A stretch of 64,000 nt of DNA from Gavia stellata. Taxonomy: Eukaryota; Chordata; Aves; Gaviiformes; Gaviidae. The notes beneath the pieces were generated by a model that saw nothing but the letters and a program-made list of their open reading frames with translations, searched no databases and had not been told where the DNA came from. Positions 47,223 to 59,700 of the stretch are shown one piece after another. Location of the stretch: contig NC_082596.1 in NCBI RefSeq assembly GCF_030936135.1, positions 12,872,155 to 12,936,154 on the forward strand, in the 5' to 3' direction. A program made the position numbers and the translations under genes. How positions within the stretch are numbered: the stretch's first letter is position 1; each line of letters begins with the position of its first letter.

Positions 47223-47462
47223 ACCCCATATCAGCTAGGGGAAGCTGTCAGCAATATGGGGAGACCTGGGCACATCAAGAACCAAATGGGGCCTGTTCCT
47301 CAGCCCATTCCCAGGCCTACCACCAGAAGGATGCAGTTCCATCAACTAATTGCCCTAGCGCGAAATATGACAGGACACACTATCTGTGGCCTCCGCTAAT
47401 GGCAGAGGCTACAGGGAAACCCATCCTTTGCTGCGGCTGCTACGCTGAAGGACGGTCCTCAG
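47223..47462 (+). other. Candidate cassette exon in TMEM65 intron 1
   Basis: A 240-base segment is preceded by a pyrimidine-rich tract and an acceptor (CTAACAG, AG at 47221-47222) and followed by a strong donor (CTCAG then GTAGGTGAG at 47463). Its length is a multiple of three. The frame required after TMEM65 exon 1, which ends one base into a codon, is open through the whole segment (about 80 codons). The encoded peptide has no motif I recognise apart from a Cys cluster (ILCCGCYAEG). Local GC content is higher than the surrounding intron. It could equally be an exonised or unexonised repeat, or chance. It is not homologous to any TMEM65 exon I know. Confidence 0.35.
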
Positions 47463-48884
47463 GTAGGTGAGTTGTAGCTATTGACCTGTAAGTTAGGTGA
47501 GTGTCTGAAGCGTTTTTGAAACTTAATACATCTGTTTGCAGTGTAGTCACAAATGTGTAGGCGGGCAGAGGTTTGTGACAGGATAGCTCGGAATGTGTTC
47601 CTGCCATCACCTTGTCACCTGTCTTACCTGGACATTTATGTCTGGACACTTAGAGCTTCCAGATGCTGAGCACTAGCAGTCGGTTTAAATAGTTTAGCTT
47701 CCGGAAAGCTGTTGAAACTTTACCGTATTAATAAACACTGAGATTCTTCTGTTTGTTTTAGTGCTTCAGTCAGAAGACAGAGCTCTGTCTGTGAGCTTGT
47801 GATAAAGGATGGCTGTGAAACTGCGCTTGCTTACCTGGGAGCCCGAGTTGAAATAATAGATGGGTTTTGCATAGGAGAAGCTGGGGGGGAGGGCTATGAA
47901 ACTGAATCTTGATGGAATTGTTCTCAGAAGATATTTTGAGAACTGTCCAGTTTCAGATTGTAATCTGTATCTTGCTAACTATCTTAACATTTAGTCAAAA
48001 CATCTCTTTTTGAAAAAGGCAGCAAGACCTTCCCACCTGGGTTTAGTTTTCCTTCTTCAGTAATCTTTTTCTTTCCTTTTTTTTTTTTCCCCTTCCAATC
48101 TTGGAAAGGTGAATAAGATCTCGCGTTTTCCCAAGAAGAGGTTTGAAACAGAGTTTTTAAATTTCAGCTTGTGTTTCTTATAAGCATGTCAGCCACACCA
48201 GATGGAGATGATGCATGTGGACTTGAATACAAATATTGCCTTTTTCTTATAGTTGCAGAAACACTGAAGTAGCAAGTAGGCCAATTCATTTTAAGTGTAA
48301 TTGTTCTGCTTTCGTGTTTGTTGAAGTGGTGCCCCGTAATCAAGGCTTAGTTTTGTTGGCAACAGACAGTGGAATTCTCCTTCATGTTGCTCATTTCTTG
48401 CATGGGGGAGATGAAAGTGTAAAAAAATCTTACTGGCAATGTGGAGAATGATGTAATGCCTCTGACATTCTATAGCAATTTTCCATTATAGAAGAGTGGT
48501 ATTAGAAAGGAGATGTAACTTCTTAAGGGGCTTATATTCAGGTTTTCTACCTTTAGTTTCCAGTGTATGATGTCAAATGATGCATGAAAGCACTTCTAAG
48601 CAGTGCAGCAAGGAGGAAAAAGACTAAAGGGTTTGACTTGCTTAGGTAAGAAATATTAAACTTAGCATGTCTGCTGTGTCTTTATTTCTTCTAAGGGTAC
48701 TGTTCTTACCTGTGCTGGGTTAAACTATTCTTGAGCCCAGATGTAGCTATTTTCCATTAATAATACTAACACAATGGCTATCTAGGGTCTCTAAGAAATC
48801 TCAGGTCTTGGTAGTGAGAGAATCCATTATTTTCCCATATTTTGTTGCAGAGGTGGGAAAACAGGAATTGTTTCCCTATCTTTG

Positions 48885-48975
48885 TGTACATATACATAAA
48901 ATACATACTATATATATCTTTGTGTATATATAATATGTAAAAAATATATATTTTATATTATGTAATGTATGTATA
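48885..48975. repeat. TA-rich microsatellite-like tract
   Basis: Irregular (TA)n, TACATA and TATG units over about 90 bases in intron 1. Confidence 0.75.
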
Positions 48976-50598
48976 TTGAACACAATTCCTTGAAAGCACC
49001 AGGTTGCATTTTATATTTTAAATGGAAGGCTTTTGTGATGTGATCACTAAATAACAGGCCTTCTGAAGTGTAATTGCTTGTTTTGCTGCCTGTTGAGGTT
49101 ATGTATTAACTGGAAAACATGCAAAAACCTGGTAGCGATGCAGTCTTGACAGCTAGTTTTGTTGGTTTAATTTGCAGGTCTTGGAGAATGTAGTCTCTAG
49201 CTAGATTCACTTTGAAGGCACTGGTATGTCATACCATACATGGTTTAATAAATAATCTGACCAAACTGTGCATTCTGACAGAAAAATGTTCTTAACTTCA
49301 AGTTACTGCATCTTGTCTTTGTTTAAAAAAAAAAAAAAGCTAGTGCTGCAGGTAAAGCACACCACCTCGATGCGTTCAATAGGGCTGATAGCTGGGGCAA
49401 GATCTTTTTGCAGGAATTAACAAGCTTTTAGCCATTGTTGGGTGAAATCTTAATTTTGGTGTCAGAAGAAATATCTCTGGTTTATAATCTGGTGTTAAAT
49501 TTATGAACTCCTCAGTTTATTGGAATAGCTTAGGAGGGAGTGTTAGAGCCTAGATGCCCCTACTTCCACAACTTTAAAAAGAAAAGTTAATTCACAGCAA
49601 TGCAAATGTCATCAAAGACAAACGGATTTCACTGAGGTTTTTAGACACTCCAGATGTGATCTCCTATGAAAAAGATTCTGTTTGTTGCATGAGTCAGATG
49701 CCTCTTGCTTATACAAACAAACCAGTTCATCTGCTGTGGTGGTTTAGATACCACTCAGGTTTAGGACCTCTTTTTGGTAGAACTTAATCTGTGTTAATGC
49801 AACAAAGCATGGTTCAATTGTTCTGGCATTACTGGTCTTGTTTAAAGAGTGATTTCACAGTGGAAATGTGAGGCTTCTTGGGCGGACACCCAGCCTGCTG
49901 ATGGGGAGAAGGAACTGATTTGCTTCAGCAGGTACGACAGCAGCTGGTGGGGATGGTTCTTTCTCCCTCTTTTCTCTACAGGCCCAGCATATGCAGGTGA
50001 ACTCTGAGCTGTGTGTGGAGAAAGATCATCTACCTCTCCCTTGCTGTGACATAAGTCAAGAAATTGTTTTTTAACACTAGTGTTTGATTGGTATTCTAGG
50101 AAAAGGTCTTCTGGCAGACTGCTGGCAAGTTCTGATTTGCAAATTTGAAGTGCCCCATCAAGCTGGTAAAATGACAAACTCTTAACAGCCTGCCTGCGTG
50201 CAGTCCCTTTGTGTTCTTAGACCTTCACAGCATACACTAGGACTGTTGCTAATCTCACTGCTGAGTCGAAAATACTCAGTGATTAAAGGAATATTATGTT
50301 TCAGATGGAAACAGGTACTGCTTCTCTCTTTGCTTCTGAAACTTTTTTCTTTCCAAAAATCACCGAGCCCTCTCATGAAGACAGTGCAGAAGGAAGAGTG
50401 ATACACAGACTCTACTCATCATTTTCTTTAAAATCTATGGATGGAACTGTTCTATTTTCAAATGGTGGTCATCCATGTAATGCCAAGTATTTTATTACCT
50501 GTGATAAAGTAATCTATAATAAAAGGCTTTGAACCCCAAGTGTTAGTTAAGGCTAATATTAAATGCTGGCTATTTACTTGAAATTCATACCAATTTGT

Positions 50599-50621
50599 GG
50601 GGGGTGGGGGGGTGGGGGGGG
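50599..50621 (+). repeat. G-rich tract with G-quadruplex potential
   Basis: Three long G runs (6, 7 and 8 G) separated by single T. Each can supply more than one G-triplet, so a quadruplex is possible on the plus (sense) strand of TMEM65 intron 1. Confidence 0.8.
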
Positions 50622-53600
50622 AGAGCAAGGAATAGGAGTTACATATCTTTCTAGTTGCTCTGACACTTTATCTTAAGCCTTGATGAAGACAGGGAGAAAT
50701 AATAAGCTGCATTCACCCCTTAGCTGTTATGCACTTCTATATCTTGATGTATAAACCCGCTGTGGCTTTCCCAGACGTCACTGTTGAAGAGCAGGGGTCT
50801 GCCTTCTGCCCTCTTCAGGGAGCTGGGACGGAGCCTGGCTGGGGGGAAGCTGGGTTCTCACTCTGCTGACAGCTCTCGGTGGTTACATAGATGTTGTGAC
50901 AATGGATAAGGCTGGTTGATCAAGTGAACCCTGCAGCTGCTCTCGAGTAACAGGTAGAGGTGGGAGTCCCACCCCCTTTTTATTCCTAGATTGGATTCTC
51001 ACAAAATTTAGTTAATTTTTTTTTAGATTCTCTTTTCTTACATCCTGTCTCAAGAATATGGATGCCCACTATGCTGACAAAGTGCGTGGGAAGGTCTGGG
51101 TGCTGCATGGGGGTGCCTTAGTTAAGAGATTTAATACTTCTGAAGTCCTATTGAGAGGTATGCACCATTGTCCAAGAAACCTTTCTAAAGTGAAAGTGTA
51201 GTTAAAAAAACCACCAAAAACCACAACCAAATCCCAAAGCTCCAAAGCAAAAAATGCAAGAACAAAACCTCATCTCTGAAATGTACTCTTGGGCAGTAGA
51301 AAATCTCTATTTTCATTGTTCATTCTAGCACTTACTGTGTTTTAGAATTAGTCAATTGGATATCGCATGTCTTTATTGCAATGCTCCTTCATGGTTAAGC
51401 TTTATTTCAACTGGATGCACATGATTTATTTGGACTTCCTTTTTCAAGTTACAATAAAACTGCAAATTTGGGTGGCTTGGGGAAGTTGAATTTTTCATCG
51501 TGTTGTCATCTCAATACAGGCGTAGTATCTTATGGAAATGTTAACTATATAGAAAAAATGTCATAAAATTTTGACTTTGAATGAATTTGGTAATACTCTT
51601 TTTCAGCTTTAAACTTTATTTGTGAGGCTTATTCTATTCGTGCTAATATAGATGGTACTTTGGGACAGGGCCATGCATATATTAAGTATTAGAAGGTTTT
51701 GCCCTTGTGGTTTGGTTTTCTTCCATATTCTGAAATTTTACTTGCTTGTATAACTTAAAGCAGGTTCTAGTCTGAGTTCTCTGCTTAAACGCAGAAACTT
51801 TGCCCTATGTTTTTTGGAGGAGAGCCTGCAAACATTCAAGTGGAATTGGTGCAAGACCTAGAGAAATCCAGTTTTCTTAGTGTTTGTAAAGGCTCTTTCC
51901 TTGCTGGTGGATACTCTGGTGTTGATTGGAAGATTTTAAATAATGACTTACTGCTTTTGAAAACTCCTTGTAGCATCCAGATATCCTAAACCACTGGTAC
52001 CACTTGAGAAGCCAGCGAAGGAGGTAGTATCACCAGAGACGACCAGTGCATTTGGTACAGTAAAAAAAAAAAAAACTCCAAACAAAAAAGTGTGTTTGCT
52101 AAGATGTGGCATTGCATAAGGCCAGCAGCTTGCTGGTTTGACAGACTTTCCGCTTGCTTGTTTTGATGCAGTTGGCATGTATTGCTACAAGAATAAATAA
52201 TAAAATAAAAGTACGCAGTTTTTGTTTATTTCTCAAGAAGTCTCAAGAATTTCAGTGATAACCATAGTACTTTGTGGACTTACTTTTAATGTGACCAAAG
52301 AAGTGTTTCAAGTCCTGATCTTGCAGAAACTCTCCTGAGCTATACCATAGTTTCAAAATAATACTTGACCAGAGGTTTCAAACTGTGAAACAGCTTCATT
52401 TACTTAAAGAAGCTCAGTGTCATCTGCCTTATGCCTTCTAGGAAAGTGCTGTGCATTAAATGACATCGTCCAAACATAATGCAGAAAATTACTGTTGAAA
52501 AATATCATTAGTTAGCTGCCTTTACCGTTTCCAGCAATTAATGTTTTAGAAAAGGTAAAATAGAAGATTGTTCCAATTAAAATTTGTTTTCCATCTTTTG
52601 CATGTGTTTAAGCATGTGATGTGTGCAAAACAGTTGTCATGCATGAACGTTTTTTAAATCACGAGTTTAAAAAAATATCTAAACCTTGAGCTGTTCTTCA
52701 ACTTGTATGTGTCTTGTGTAAAATAATACATTTTATAGTTATCAGGAGACAGATTTTCTTTTTGGCTATCTTGTCTGGTACAAGGGTTGTTTTTGATTTA
52801 GATCTTTTTATGAAAGATCACTGGAAATGCAACTTCTACTTACAATGCAACTTAAACCTTTCAGACTGATAGATTAGAAACACTTAGATCTCCATGTAAT
52901 ACGCATGAATGAAATGGATTGTGTTTATTCTGTGAACACAGAGGTACTGTTTCACTGTGTAATTGAAATTAAAAGAAAATCAAGTCTACCAGTTGCTCTA
53001 AGAAAGAAATTATTTAAAGCTTACTCATTCAGCTGAAAACTCCTAGCTTTAGTCAGCCTTATTTATTATTCAGTCAGTCCAAATACGGAATTACAGAGGC
53101 GGCTGGTGTCTCCGGCAGAAAATCTTTTCTAAAAAGAAAAAGTAAATGGAAAAATGAGATAAGTATATCATGCAAACAGAGTACTTAAGGAAGCTGTCTT
53201 GGATCTCTCTGGTGCTGGGTTTTTTTTCTGGTAAAGAAGTGTCTCAGACTGGGGAAAGCTGGACTTGTGGGTGAGCTGTCTTGTGCCCCCTTCCCTCTTT
53301 CTTTCTCCTTAAATTAGCATGGTGTTATTTCAAAAACATGAAAGCACATGTTCTTGTTTCCGTTTTGTTGCTGTGTGTGAGGACTTCCTTTAACATTGAA
53401 CCTGCCCCTTAGAGTTTTTGGGATGTGACTAACCCATGCCTGAAATGAAACCCTTGCTTCCCCTGAAACATGGGGAGCTTTTTAAGGCAAAGCCCACAAA
53501 TACTGTCTTTTAACCCAGCAGAGTGCATATTTCATTCAAAACGGGGTATTTAATCATTTCATACAGGATATGAAATCAGCTGGTTTTTCCAGTGTTCATT

Positions 53601-56600
53601 TACTTTGGATTCCTAAATATTTGTATGTTAATTATTAATAAAATATGTCTACCCTAGCAGCCATAATGCATACTGATACTTGCTCCACTTTTTTTTGCTG
53701 CATCATTTGCTGGTTTCCATTTGTATGTGATGGGCTTATCATGTTCATTGCTTTTCATGTATTCTTTGAGGTTTTTTAATTTAATTTTGACAAACTGACA
53801 TGCTTCAGCTGTTGACAAATTCCAGCAGGTCACTTTTTTAAAGTTACACATTTCTCTCTAGATAATAAAAAGAGCAAATAGGAACATATTTGAAGACCAC
53901 AGTGTTACGTGTTTGGAGGCAGGGCATATTCTGTGGCAACTCTCCTGTTGCGTTAAAGCAGACATAAGGAGCAAGTGGCTTATTTTATTCTCTCCTACTG
54001 CTTGTACCCAGGGATAAAACCTTTTCTCAACACACTTGCTAAATACTTTGTAGCTTTTAGGATGTCAGATAGGAGCATAGGCATTTCCAGAATTAAAACT
54101 TGCCTTACCCTTTGGCAGTGATCCTGGTGAAAGGCTCCTGCGCGACCTGGGGGAAGGACAAAGCCTTGAAAAATCTTTTTCATTTTAAAAAGAATGGGAA
54201 AGTTTGAGAGAAGGCGGCTTCTACAGTGAGGCCAACTTGAACTGAAAGGAGGCAGAGATGGGTCTCAGCGGTGGCCCAGGCTTTGGATCCCAAAGCTTAC
54301 TTCTTGGAGATGGTCTGGGACCTGTCAGCTGGACACCAGCAGTTCTTTCAAAACCTTCTGGGAAGCCTCAGGGAGGGTTAGGAGGAGACATGGGACATGG
54401 TATGTGATTCTTGTCACAGACAGGTCGGTCTGTTCCGTGACGTGTTGATGTATGTAAAGTTGTATTCCCATAAAGCTCTGCTATTTTCTTCAGGTCCAAA
54501 TGCTTTATTGTGAACCAGCAGGTAATTGTGGCATTTTGACCTGCTGCATCTTTCTTTTTAGACATCATCAGTTTCTTGTTATTATACTGTTAAACTTCTT
54601 TGTTTATGGCTTTCAGTTATTTGTTCTTGTTAGCTTTTGGCTCTGTGCAGTGATCCATCCGTTACTGCTGGCCAGTTTGCTATAACTCATCTTAGACTAA
54701 GAGTGTGAATCCTCAGTCTCCATTAGGATATTATCCCATCTTTCATGGCAATCTGAATGGGTAGAAATTGTGTTTTATTGGCTTTATTGGGTTTCATGGA
54801 AGACTGGAGAGAAATGTGCATGGAACAAAATGATTTCTTTAGCCAGCTGCTCTTTTAAATACCATCAGCATGTATTTTCAGAAAGCAAATAGCCTTTCAA
54901 TCCAGCTGTTTATTTGCTTCATTAAGTCCTGACAGTGGGCTGATTTTTACAAAGCACAAGTAAAGATCTGATGTTACAAATGTAAAATTAACTGTTTTCT
55001 TCAAGATGAAGAGATGTAAGAATTACCAGCTGGATCCACAGCCATCTTACCTAATAAAGATTTTTACCAGACAGAAAGGATGGGAGAGCAGCTTGAAATC
55101 CCCCTCCCCATTTTCTTGTTACCTATTTTATATTATGTCATGGACTAAAGTAAATAAAGCAAAGTAAATAGGTAGCTGCAAAAATAGCAGTGGTGTTGCC
55201 TGGTGACCTTTTCCTCTTGAAAATATCAGACAGACTTCTTGTGATTCTGTGTCCCTCTCCCTGAGCAGAAGAAATGTAACAAAGGTGTGTTTGTGGTTCT
55301 GATACAGCACAAATGACCTGTGTTGAAGATGACTGGTTCCAGTGAGAAATATGTGACTACTTGTTTACTCATTTATTGGATCTGGTTTATCAGATGGAAA
55401 AAAAGTCTTTGGATTTGTAATGTTTTCACTGTTGGTTTACTTCTCTGCGTTGGATGCTAGGAACCTATCATATCAGCCTTGTTTCCAGATGCTGCTTATT
55501 TCAGTTTTTGAAGTTGGAGACTAATATGGCTGAGTTTCTCCGAGATTTATGTCTGACCTTGTGTAAAAGCTAAGTTTTAAAAAAAAAAAAGCTCACTTTA
55601 ATTATTCTTTCCCAGCCATGGAAGAAAAACATTCAGATGGCTTCCCCACTGTGGGATGACAGCATGCACAGATGAGCTGTGGACAAGCTGATGTGTAGTA
55701 GATGTGACTTGTCTGTATGGTGCAGATTTACTGTTGGCTTCACCCAGATTGTGCAAAGGGAGTGTCCCATTCTTGTCCTCCCTGCCCGGAAAACCTCTGG
55801 GTGTGCAAGTCCTATTTCTGCTTTCCGTGCTAGCGCTGCCGTTCTTCTCTGGGCCTGGCTGTACACCTGGCTGAGCACAAGTGCTAGAATAAAGGAAGAG
55901 TCCCAAATACATGATCAGGAGGGAATTTAGGAGTGGGAGGAAAAGTATCAAATCACCCCTTGCAGCAGCAACATGACTTCAGATCACCTCAAGGTGTGAT
56001 TTTGTATTTGACCTAAGGTTCTGTCTTTCCTGTTTTCTTAGGAGGGTTTTTGTGCCTCAAGTGGGAGTTTGTTCTGGGATTCCTCTGTGTCACTAACAGC
56101 ACATTTGGTGATTTGCATTAGTGAGCAATACTGTTTCAATCTCCAGGTTACTTTTTAGTATAAGTCAAGTACTTGCAATTATATTTGGGAGCATTTTTGA
56201 CTTCAGAGTTTGTCTTGTCACTAGGTAGGGAGCTGTCTCTCTTCTCCCTTCCTCTGGCTCTCTATCCGGGATTATTCCTCCTGGGATCAGTGGCTGCCCC
56301 CCTGTAGCACAGCACTTTGCTTCATGCACAAAAAGCATCCTCAGCCTGAATCCAACCTCTTCCTCACTGCTGGAGAAGAGTCTGTGTAAACATTACTCAG
56401 ACTTTGGAGAAGCAGCTGAGAATGAGGGAGGGAAGGACACTGGAGGCACACTGAGATCAGTCCCCATCACATAGCATGAAAAAAGTTGTAGGAGCATGCA
56501 AATTTCATTAAGGTCTCCATTAGTCAAATACCTTGTGAATGCCAGCAAACACAAGCACTGCAGAAACAGGAGGACCCCTCTGAGAAAACAGCAGCTGTGG

Positions 56601-56627
56601 CATTTGCTCAGCATCAGATGTGTAGAT

Positions 56628-56731
56628 ATGGTGCTTAGGGACATAGTTCAGTGGTGGACTTGGCAGTGTTAGGTTTACGGTTGGACTCAATGATCTTAAG
56701 GGCCTTTTCCAACCTAAATCATTCTATGAAA
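56628..56731 (+). mobile_element. Old CR1 3' tail fragment
   Basis: The segment contains GGTTGGACTCAATGATCTTA, AGGGCCTTTTCCAACCTAAA and ATTCTATG, which is the CR1 3' UTR tail and its terminal octamer in an older subfamily than the three copies upstream. It is about 100 bp long, and the 5' edge is approximate. Confidence 0.85.
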
Positions 56732-59700
56732 TAATGACGTTACAGGTATGTCACTTATGCAGGCAATACACTAGTGCCACAGCATACTTTCCACTGCCAA
56801 AGGGAAAAGTGTTAAATAGATTAGATTCCATGTTTCCTCCTATGTAGAAAACAAAACAGGTTTATGTGTGCAGAAAACCTTGCATTCAGCTGTGGATTTG
56901 TGTTTGTAATTCAATAATTCCCAAGCTGATTAGCAGACCTGGAGGTGGAACATGTAATTTCAGCACTCGCAGGAGTCTGCTGTGTGCTCACAGTTGAAAT
57001 TGTGACAAAGGAACAGGTGAAAAAAATAGCAGTGGAAAAGGAAGAATGTGCAAAGTTGAAAAAGACTGTGCTAAGTGGCGGAATGCAGTCTTTCATGAAC
57101 TGGCATTGAGTAGTTTCATGGGAAGATTAAGCAACATTGGCATTAAATAAACAGACCAGATGTGTAGTACTTCATACAGCAGAGGTGCTGAAGCAGCTTT
57201 AGAGGGAGTGTGTGCACAGCTGTGACTTGCAGTGGTGTGACGTGGGCTAAAGCTTGCATTAGCGCTGCAGAGATGCGCTTGCAACTGAGGTAGTTAATCC
57301 TCCTGAGGGAGGGCTTGTGCTTTCCAAAGGCTGCTGAAACACTGACCGGGAGAAGAATTTTCCTTTTTTGTTTTGCAGAATAAAGACAGTAGTGTGAAAG
57401 AGTTAAAAGTGAACTTAGTCAGAACTGTTTACTTGTAGGAAGAGTAGAGCCCAGCAATCTTTGTTGTTCTCTGCCTCTCCTTATTTATATGACTTTATTT
57501 AGAAAATCAACAACCTCAGAAATTTCAGATAATTTTCACAAAGAGAATGATTTTTTTTAGTAGAACTTAAAATTCACATGCGGAATAAATTACTAAATAG
57601 CACAGCTGCATAACAACCCAGCAGATACTTCATATTCTTATAACATAAAAGCCGAAAGAAAACATTTTGACGTCAAGTTCCTTGTAAAGTGTATTCTATC
57701 CATTTTTACATTATATCATATAGCAATCATTCCTTCAGCCTTTTGCCGAAGATAGCTGGCGTTGCAGCTTGGCTTTGCCCACACAGAGTCTCAGATGTTG
57801 AAGTCTGATTAGTTTCACAAATGCAGCCAGAGGCTTTGCTAAGTTACATGGGGAAGGGAAGAAGAAAGGTACTCAAGTGATGAACCTACTGTGCTACTTC
57901 TTGCAATAGGTTAAGAGTTAGGAATAGGTTCATTGCTACTGCGTTCTGTATTCATTACGCATTTATATAGAGAGGTACAAATTATCTGAGTGTAATTTAT
58001 GGCTGGAACTTAAATGGTCAGTGGTTTCTTACGGTGTTCTGTTTTGCTGACAGGTATGAATAGTTTCTTGAGGACCTTAGGGGGGAGCTCATACTTTTCG
58101 CTTTATTGCCCCAATGCAGTGAAAAATTAGCAGGAGTGTAATTACACTTAATGCGAGTCTGTAACAAAATGTTTGAACATAATTTAGTTTATCTGTCCTC
58201 TCTCTCTCTGTCTCATTCTGGGTAGCTGTCTTAATTCTGAGATAGATGAAAAGCAGTAAACTCTATATGCATTTAAAATTATTTCAGAGAAGCTTATTTC
58301 TGCAGTCTTACTTGCTTCCAAGGTCATCCTCAGGCAGGGAATGGAACTTTCTGCTTAAGAAAAGGCTGATACTTAGTGGTATGTGATGTAATAGCAGTTT
58401 GTCTTCAGCTTTCTGTAAAGGTCATAGTCGAGTTCTCTTAAAGGAAAAAAAAAATCCCACCAAACCCATCAAATTTACCAGTAGCCCTCCTGGTGTTACT
58501 GCACTGCTGTAACTGCCTGCAGGTGGTGGTGGTTGTTGGAAGGGTTGTTGCTGTGTGACTGAGTACAGGTGCTGGTGCTGCTGGTACCAGGGACTGTGGG
58601 AAGCACTGCTGTTGCCAGCCTTGGATTTGCTCTTACAGTAGGCATCTCTCTTGATATTAACCAAGTCACTTTTTCTCATTTCAAGACCCCTGGGGGTACT
58701 GCAAAAGGCAAAATCTCACATTATGTGCCTGGGAATGACAGTATAAACAGCAAATGTGTTGAAAAAAGCCAGTGAGTGTAGCATGGACCTGGTCCACTAC
58801 ATCTGCTGTGAGGCATAAGACCACCATGTTGTGTGCTCTGTTTTGTGCTAGGGCAGCAGAGGAAGGAGTGTCCCAGTTCCCCCGGGGTGCTGCACAGGCA
58901 GCTTCATCCTCCAAGGGGATGTGCTGCGGGCTGTGAGCACGTGATCATGTGCCTGGGCTTGAAAGCCAGTGCTGCTCCCTGTTCTTCATAAATTACCTTT
59001 TTTCCCCCTCCATTCTTTCCTGGGGAAAGGAGTGTGGTTTTGGGCAGGTGGGGGAAAGGCGTAAGGGAGAGGGGTGGGAATAAATAAACTCAGCTCTCAC
59101 TACCTTCTCAGATTCCTTTTTAAGAACAGAGCCTGGGGGGAACATCATTAAATAAAGGATATTAAAATCGTATATATAACTCCCTAGATATTTCATGAGC
59201 ACTCATATGTAGGCATCACTGATGCCTAACACTGCTCTATTTAAAGGTGATGAAAGCCCTTGACTAAATCAGATCTCTTTGGTTGTGTGCAGAGCTCTGA
59301 TAATTCTTGTTAACAAATCTTTCGTGGTGTCCCACAGAATTGCTTTGCTTACCCTCTTACATGAACCTGCTATGGAGGACAGCTGAAAACCTAATCTCAT
59401 ACCCTGATAATACATAGATACTGTGATCTTACTCGTTCAACACTGTTGCTGAGCTGCAGCTCTGCTGAGCTGCAAACCAGTGAAATGATTGATAGATACT
59501 TGCCTCAAACCAGAGAGGCCCAAGAAAAATCAGTGCTGACAGAGAAGTGCCAACACCTCATCTTACTGAAACACAGTTAGATGAGTGTATTTGGATGAGA
59601 TTAATTCCACTCTAATGTTAGTCTGAAGTACTTACCATTTTTTTTTTTTCTGTAGCTAGTGGGGAGGATGTTATCCCAGGGGAAGATTCATTCATCCAAA

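Noticed and set aside
57668..57675. Perfect CRE palindrome TGACGTCA in intron 1
   Set aside because: One 8-base site is expected by chance about once per 65 kb; no supporting cluster of sites.
58422..58679. Minus-strand Gln/Pro/Ser-rich ORF of 85 codons that looks protein-like
   Set aside because: It derives from a CTG/GGT-rich low-complexity stretch. No splice sites fit, adjoining frames carry no related sequence, and I recognise no parent gene. A processed pseudogene cannot be wholly excluded.
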